DNA of 64,000 bases from NCBI RefSeq assembly GCF_019511605.1, contig NZ_JAEUAV010000006.1, positions 1 to 64,000 on the forward strand, read 5' to 3'. Shown here piece by piece: positions 60,250 to 64,000 of this stretch (position 1 is the first letter of the stretch; each line of letters begins with the position of its first letter). The notes below the pieces were generated by a model. That model saw only the letters and a program-made list of their open reading frames with translations. It did not search any database and was not told the DNA's origin. A program made the translations under genes and the position numbers. This DNA comes from Paraburkholderia phenoliruptrix. GTDB taxonomy: Bacteria; Pseudomonadota; Gammaproteobacteria; Burkholderiales; Burkholderiaceae.

Positions 60250-60687
60250 TCACACCATCGGCCATTCTTCGGTGCCCTTGTGCACGCGCTTGGAGTCCGG
60301 CATCGGCTGCAGTCGCCAGGGTGAACCATGTTCCCTGTACCACCGGTCGCACCGCTCCCGTCTGATCGACCTGTCCGTGCACAGGCCGTCTTCAATCGCT
60401 TCCATGTACATGACCATTGAGACATAGCGCCGCCAGCGGCGCAGTCTAAAGCACACCGTCCCTACCGCAATCTAGAGCCAGCAGAGCGCTGCCTCGCTAG
60501 CCGACAACGACCAGCCCGGGTTCTGCTCCCGCCAGTCCCACAGGGCGAGGGCCGTCACTGGGGCTGCAAGCGCAATGCACATAAGCAGCCACTTCGTTAC
60601 GCGGGGCCTCATGTGAAGCCTGCGCCACCTTTCACGCGTCTCGAGGCGTGATTCGAATGGGGCGGAATAGAGTACGTGTTTCGGCAT
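60250..60687 (-). pseudogene. Small membrane-protein gene interrupted by an in-frame TAG
   Basis: From the ATG at 60687 (AAGGATAC upstream) the frame runs 71 codons, meets TAG at 60472-60474 and stays open for 74 more codons to 60250. The first part ends ASEAALCWL, and the codons after the TAG read IAVGTVCFRLRRWRRY; joined across the stop they make one hydrophobic helix capped by arginines, a natural second transmembrane span after TKWLLMCIALAAPVTALAL. So the original protein had about 145 residues and two membrane helices. Last gene of the T6SS PAAR island; family unknown. Either a recent nonsense mutation, a suppressed codon or a sequencing error. Confidence 0.6.
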
Positions 60688-60766
60688 GTATCCTTCTGTT
60701 TTCAGCGAATGAAGCCCCGCAGAAGCCCGTCAATAATCGCCCTCACAAAAACCGCGAAAGCTCTCG

Positions 60767-62176
60767 CTACAGCAACCGTAACCAGCACTTCATTTGCCAG
60801 TGACGCAGAACGAGAAACCCGATCATTAGGGCCGCAAAGAGGTAAGAGGAGACGGTGAGCTTCAGGTCCCAGGGCGCAACCAGCAGGCAGACCATCCATG
60901 CCGCTCCACACAAGATAATCTCGGGCCCCAGGATGGGGTTGTACTCGTATTCCTTCTTCCATGGCACCCCCACGCGATCCGGTTCTTTCGCCACCACATT
61001 CAAGACGACTCCCCGCTCATGCGGCAACGCGACGAGCTGTGCGCCTTGGCCGAAGTGGGCCATTCTTGCGGCCAGCGCCTGCAGCACCCATCGCGCCACC
61101 GGAGCCTGTGGACCGATAGCCGTCTCAAGCGCATGTTCTTCTACCTTCAGGCCCGACTCCCTCACCGCCCCCAAAGTGGCGTGTTGCGCCAGGCCTTTCA
61201 GACGGCTGAACCAGAAGTGACGGATACGTGTACGCTGCACCTGCTCCGAATCCAGCAGCAGTGTGAGCGCCTTCCCGGCCTCGTCGGCTCCGGCAACGAT
61301 CTGCCGTAACAGCCAGGCGTGAACCTTCGGCTGCTGCCTTGTCGCCATCAGGGCGGGCAAGCCGAACAGCAGCGCGACGGCCGCCTCCGAGACGCCGGGC
61401 TTATCGCCCAGCTTTCCGTCATTCAGATGCCAAGCCAGCAGGAGACGGTGCTGCGGTCTCATGGTGATCCCATATCGGTAGTAGGTCGGGCGGTCGTGGT
61501 CCTTGAACCAGTCTTCCGCAAATCCGGGGGCCTGGTCGTTGCCGATCCATCTGACGTGCGGCGTGCCCGGCAACCCGGCCTGTTCCCAGACCGCCTGGAA
61601 GTCAAGCGATGCTTCAGCCCGGTCGCACTGGATCACGACTTCAAATGACTGGTCTTTCGCCACCAGCGCCAGTTGTGGCGCCAGCGGTGCCAGCATGGTT
61701 TCAATCAGCACACGTTCGCGCTGGACGGCATCGCTCCCCTCGATGCTGGCAAGACACATGACCCGCCCGGGATTGTCGGGCGGCTCACCTTCCAGCTTCA
61801 GCATGCGCTCTGCAAGGTCGGGCTCGGGTGTCAGAATCACGCTGTCCAGCACCGCCAGGCCCGCACGACTTTCCCTCCGCCAGGCAGTTATCAGAGACCA
61901 GCGCGCGGTGTTATCGTGTGCCGCGATGCGATTAGGCTCGTCATACATATGCCAATACACAAGACTACTGAGCGCGACCCAGCAGAAAAACGGCACCGCC
62001 AAAGCACCACGGATGATCCTGTCCCACGCCACGGGGCCAACCTTCGGCAGGCCGGACAGGACGATACAGAGTGCGACACCTTCAACGATCAGGTACAGCG
62101 CGACAAAGATCCAGACCGACGGCAGTTCCCTCGCCTCATATTCCGCAGGAAATCGCGGCTCCCAGTCAAAAGTCAT
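60767..62176 (-). CDS. T6SS-island membrane protein, possibly Tla3/DUF2875-like
   Basis: A 469-residue protein with two N-terminal membrane helices (WIFVALYLIVEGVALCIVLS and a second around residues 52-72) and two near the C terminus (ILCGAAWMVCLLVAP and YLFAALMIGFLVL); between them lies a soluble domain of about 330 residues. The opening ELPSVWIFVALYLIVEGVAL resembles proteins found in Burkholderia VgrG/PAAR islands, some of which (DUF2875) act as adaptors that load a type VI lipase effector; this match is from memory and unverified. GGAGGTTAA precedes the ATG, 11 bases after the PAAR stop. Confidence 0.6.
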   Translation of the reverse strand: MTFDWEPRFPAEYEARELPSVWIFVALYLIVEGVALCIVLSGLPKVGPVAWDRIIRGALAVPFFCWVALSSLVYWHMYDEPNRIAAHDNTARWSLITAWRRESRAGLAVLDSVILTPEPDLAERMLKLEGEPPDNPGRVMCLASIEGSDAVQRERVLIETMLAPLAPQLALVAKDQSFEVVIQCDRAEASLDFQAVWEQAGLPGTPHVRWIGNDQAPGFAEDWFKDHDRPTYYRYGITMRPQHRLLLAWHLNDGKLGDKPGVSEAAVALLFGLPALMATRQQPKVHAWLLRQIVAGADEAGKALTLLLDSEQVQRTRIRHFWFSRLKGLAQHATLGAVRESGLKVEEHALETAIGPQAPVARWVLQALAARMAHFGQGAQLVALPHERGVVLNVVAKEPDRVGVPWKKEYEYNPILGPEIILCGAAWMVCLLVAPWDLKLTVSSYLFAALMIGFLVLRHWQMKCWLRLL

Positions 62177-62187
62177 TTAACCTCCGG

Positions 62188-62478
62188 TCACACTTCGACT
62201 GTCCATTCACGCTGCGACGCGCGCAGCCGTGGTGGCGGACTGCACCTGCAGCGGCACAGATCGTCCTCCAGTGCGTGTTGCCTGCCGCCGAGGTCATCAC
62301 CGACCAGCCGCGCACTATCCGGCTCGACCACACCAATGGAATTGCAGGCGGGACACTGAACGCGTGCGCCGAGGTAACTCATTTTCCGGTCATCGAGGCC
62401 GATATCGTCCACTCCGTCGAGCACGACGCCATTCGCCGTGGTCCGGTCATGCTGGAATATGCAGGCGCGTTCTCGCAT
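62188..62478 (-). CDS. PAAR-domain T6SS spike protein
   Basis: A 96-residue protein starting MRERACIFQHDRTTANGVVL. The pattern of Gly-rich turns with GVVLDGVDDIGLDDRKMSYL, YLGARVQCPACNSIGVV and ALEDDLCRCRCSPPPRL is that of the PAAR family, which caps the VgrG trimer and sharpens the type VI secretion spike; the CPAC and CRC cysteines with nearby His probably bind the tip metal. Its ATG follows the stop of the exported-protein gene by one base. No VgrG is inside the window; it may lie beyond the right edge. Confidence 0.8.
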   Translation of the reverse strand: MRERACIFQHDRTTANGVVLDGVDDIGLDDRKMSYLGARVQCPACNSIGVVEPDSARLVGDDLGGRQHALEDDLCRCRCSPPPRLRASQREWTVEV

Positions 62479-62479
62479 G

Positions 62480-63922
62480 TCAGGCTCCCACCCATTCCCA
62501 GCTGGCCCGTCCGCCGGACTCTTTCAGGGTCGGCATGGTCTGTCCGCGCTGCACCGTGACGACGCCCGCGAAGTCGTACCGATAGTTGTTCTCCCATCCC
62601 TGCCGCGTGCGGGGCAGCCAGCGGCCACTGCGCGGGCACACCGATCCTGGCTCGCAGAACTGCCGCGTCTCATCAATGAGATCGAAGGAATACTGCTTTA
62701 CAGGTGTTGGCGCGCTGGCCTCCCACAACCACTGCACCGGGCCGTTGAGGCTCACGCCGTTGCCCCGCTCCATCAGCATTTGCACGGGTTCGGTGGTTGC
62801 AACGGCCCCGGCCTTGAACGGCACGAGCTGCAGGCTGCGGTACGTGCTGTAGCCAGTGCGTACGGCGCGGTACAGGCCGTCCTCGGCAAATACCTCACCG
62901 GGTTTCACCGGTCGGGACGACATGCTGGCACGATGCGTCGCCTCCCACTGCTCGCGCGCCTCGGGGGTCGAGGGGTAGTCATGGTCGATGGTTATACAGC
63001 TTCTAATTGGCCGGAAGTCAACCTGCGATGACAGACCCCAACCATAGCCCTCATACTCGATCCTCATGAAAACGGCACCGGATAGTTCATACTCGCCCTT
63101 CGTTATTCGATTATCGGGAATTGATTCCAATTTAAGAATTTTGCGTTCGCCTGGGTGCAAAGTAACAAGGCCCTCAGCAAAATCCCCTTTGTTAATTAAC
63201 CTTTTTCCTGCCAAACCAAATCCCCAATCATCGCGAGGCTGCATTTTTCCAAGTTCACTAAATGGAGCAACTCCAAGGTCCCCGCCCTGCGTATCGCCGG
63301 ACCACTGGTCCGGCGTCCTGAATTTGATCCATCTGTTTCCGGAGTTGATGAATTGCACCGATACGATATAATGGCCCTCCTTACGCTCAACACCGACCGT
63401 AGTGAAATCCAGTTTGATAATCTTTTTGCCATCGGTCCGCGCTTGCTCGGAAAGGCTGAAAGGGACGTCGAAAACTGGATGCCGAAAACGTTCCGGGATC
63501 AACCGCAGAGAACCTGACCTGCTCACAGCTTTGTCCCCTTCGAAACAAACAATAGTAAACGTCGCGGCGGGGTCATGCGCCTCGGGCCCACCGGTCTGAA
63601 TATCCTTGTCGCACAAGGTTTTCGCTACGTCTTTCAACGCTTGCACATCCTCTTTCTTTGGTTCAAGTTCAAAAACCCCGATACCCGTCTGTGTCTCATC
63701 ATTGATGGTGTCACCTTTCGCGAAGTAAAACTTGCCTTGCCCATCAAAAGTCATCTGTCGGGAGCCATACTGAAGGCCACCGGACCACGAAAGCGAGAAA
63801 GCACCGGGCTTCATCACAGTGTTCTCTGAATCTTTTGCCATTACGCGACCGCCCCAAATCAGCACATAAATAAGAAAATAAAAAAACGCCCGCAGCCTGC
63901 TCATGCGATTAGTTTTTGACAT
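62480..63922 (-). CDS. Exported protein of unknown family in the T6SS island
   Basis: About 480 residues, starting MSKTNRMSRLRAFFYFLIYV, with a signal or anchor helix (LRAFFYFLIYVLIWGGRVMA) and a large, beta-rich, probably periplasmic mature part. The N-terminal half (GKFYFAKGDTINDETQTGIG) and the Cys-containing C-terminal part (RQFCEPGSVCPRSGRWLPRT) match nothing I can name. Its place directly before PAAR suggests an immunity protein, effector or accessory factor. The upstream third is clearly AT-richer than the rest of the window, a sign of transfer. The ATG overlaps the preceding gene by 14 bases; a GTG at 63931 is an alternative. Confidence 0.65.
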   Translation of the reverse strand: MSKTNRMSRLRAFFYFLIYVLIWGGRVMAKDSENTVMKPGAFSLSWSGGLQYGSRQMTFDGQGKFYFAKGDTINDETQTGIGVFELEPKKEDVQALKDVAKTLCDKDIQTGGPEAHDPAATFTIVCFEGDKAVSRSGSLRLIPERFRHPVFDVPFSLSEQARTDGKKIIKLDFTTVGVERKEGHYIVSVQFINSGNRWIKFRTPDQWSGDTQGGDLGVAPFSELGKMQPRDDWGFGLAGKRLINKGDFAEGLVTLHPGERKILKLESIPDNRITKGEYELSGAVFMRIEYEGYGWGLSSQVDFRPIRSCITIDHDYPSTPEAREQWEATHRASMSSRPVKPGEVFAEDGLYRAVRTGYSTYRSLQLVPFKAGAVATTEPVQMLMERGNGVSLNGPVQWLWEASAPTPVKQYSFDLIDETRQFCEPGSVCPRSGRWLPRTRQGWENNYRYDFAGVVTVQRGQTMPTLKESGGRASWEWVGA

Positions 63923-64000
63923 TGACGCCACTTCCCTTTCTTGTTGATTTTTCGCCGACCGTACCGGTATTAGATGTCGTCGCAGCAGGCGCGTGGTAGC
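63909..64000 (-). CDS. C-terminal end of a T6SS-island gene running off the window
   Basis: On the minus strand one frame is open from the window edge to TAA at 63909-63911, encoding a tail that ends TVGEKSTRKGSGVNVKN. It overlaps the next start by 14 bases, as is common in this operon. Too little is visible to identify it; a VgrG or effector would be expected here. Confidence 0.4.
   Translation of the reverse strand, partial: YHAPAATTSNTGTVGEKSTRKGSGVNVKN

Noticed and set aside
60702-60962. A frame with the ending VRAIIDGLLRGFIR overlapping the 3' end of the T6SS membrane-protein gene, considered as evidence of a frameshift
   Set aside because: The frame ending at 60767 continues a natural transmembrane helix to its end, so no frameshift is needed.

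Overview
The window looks like chromosomal DNA of a GC-rich betaproteobacterium of the Burkholderiaceae, most likely Paraburkholderia or a close relative. This is inferred from the strongly GC-biased codon use, the dense stranded operons and families typical of that group (DUF3443/DUF2844 pair, DUF4410, DUF6496, DHA2 pumps with paired MarR regulators, fused cytochrome oxidase subunits I and III, T6SS PAAR islands). I saw no rRNA, tRNA, insertion sequence, prophage or CRISPR array.

Layout. 0.1-2.3 kb: MarR regulator plus ClC chloride/proton antiporter. 2.3-8.3 kb: DUF488 protein, a complete EmrA/EmrB/NodT-type tripartite efflux pump and two tandem MarR paralogues; one GTGC-N4-GCAC operator lies just upstream of emrA and of each marR gene. 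8.4-16.8 kb: a transglutaminase / circularly permuted ATP-grasp / alpha-E / DUF2126 cluster with a divergent zinc peptidase, predicted to make and handle an unknown peptide-like product. 16.8-21.5 kb: small envelope proteins, a phasin-like protein and a lone receiver-domain protein. 21.7-24.6 kb: DipZ and a TlpA-like thioredoxin, divergently transcribed. 24.7-28.0 kb: LysR regulator, tautomerase, SDR and a BrkB-family membrane protein.

28.0-34.0 kb: a sulfonate module, with TauD-like dioxygenase, ABC importer and SoxC-like sulfite dehydrogenase plus c-type cytochrome; desulfonation would release sulfite and the dehydrogenase would detoxify or respire it. 34.1-36.7 kb: a GFA-family protein, a 40-residue membrane peptide, an OmpR-type response regulator and a histidine kinase, all translationally coupled or nearly so. 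Two copies of a 46-bp composite motif precede this operon, and two more lie between dipZ and the thioredoxin gene 13 kb away: the best candidate here for an undescribed regulon. 37-43 kb: Ohr, DUF190, a protein-isoaspartate methyltransferase with a 20-unit 9-bp repeat tail, SRPBCC protein, EEP-family hydrolase, a DUF3892-like gene behind a possible attenuator or sRNA, and a PQQ-type sugar dehydrogenase. 43-50.5 kb: zinc alcohol dehydrogenase and a caa3-type oxidase operon with a three-haem lipoprotein cytochrome.

51-60 kb: SDR with divergent LysR regulator, DUF305 plus beta-propeller pair, LysE exporter, MocR regulator divergent from a beta-alanine:pyruvate-type aminotransferase, and a histone-like DUF6496 protein. 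60.2-64 kb: a type VI secretion PAAR island on the minus strand with unfamiliar membrane and exported proteins, visibly AT-richer sequence beyond about 63.0 kb, and one gene split by an in-frame TAG; it continues past the right edge.
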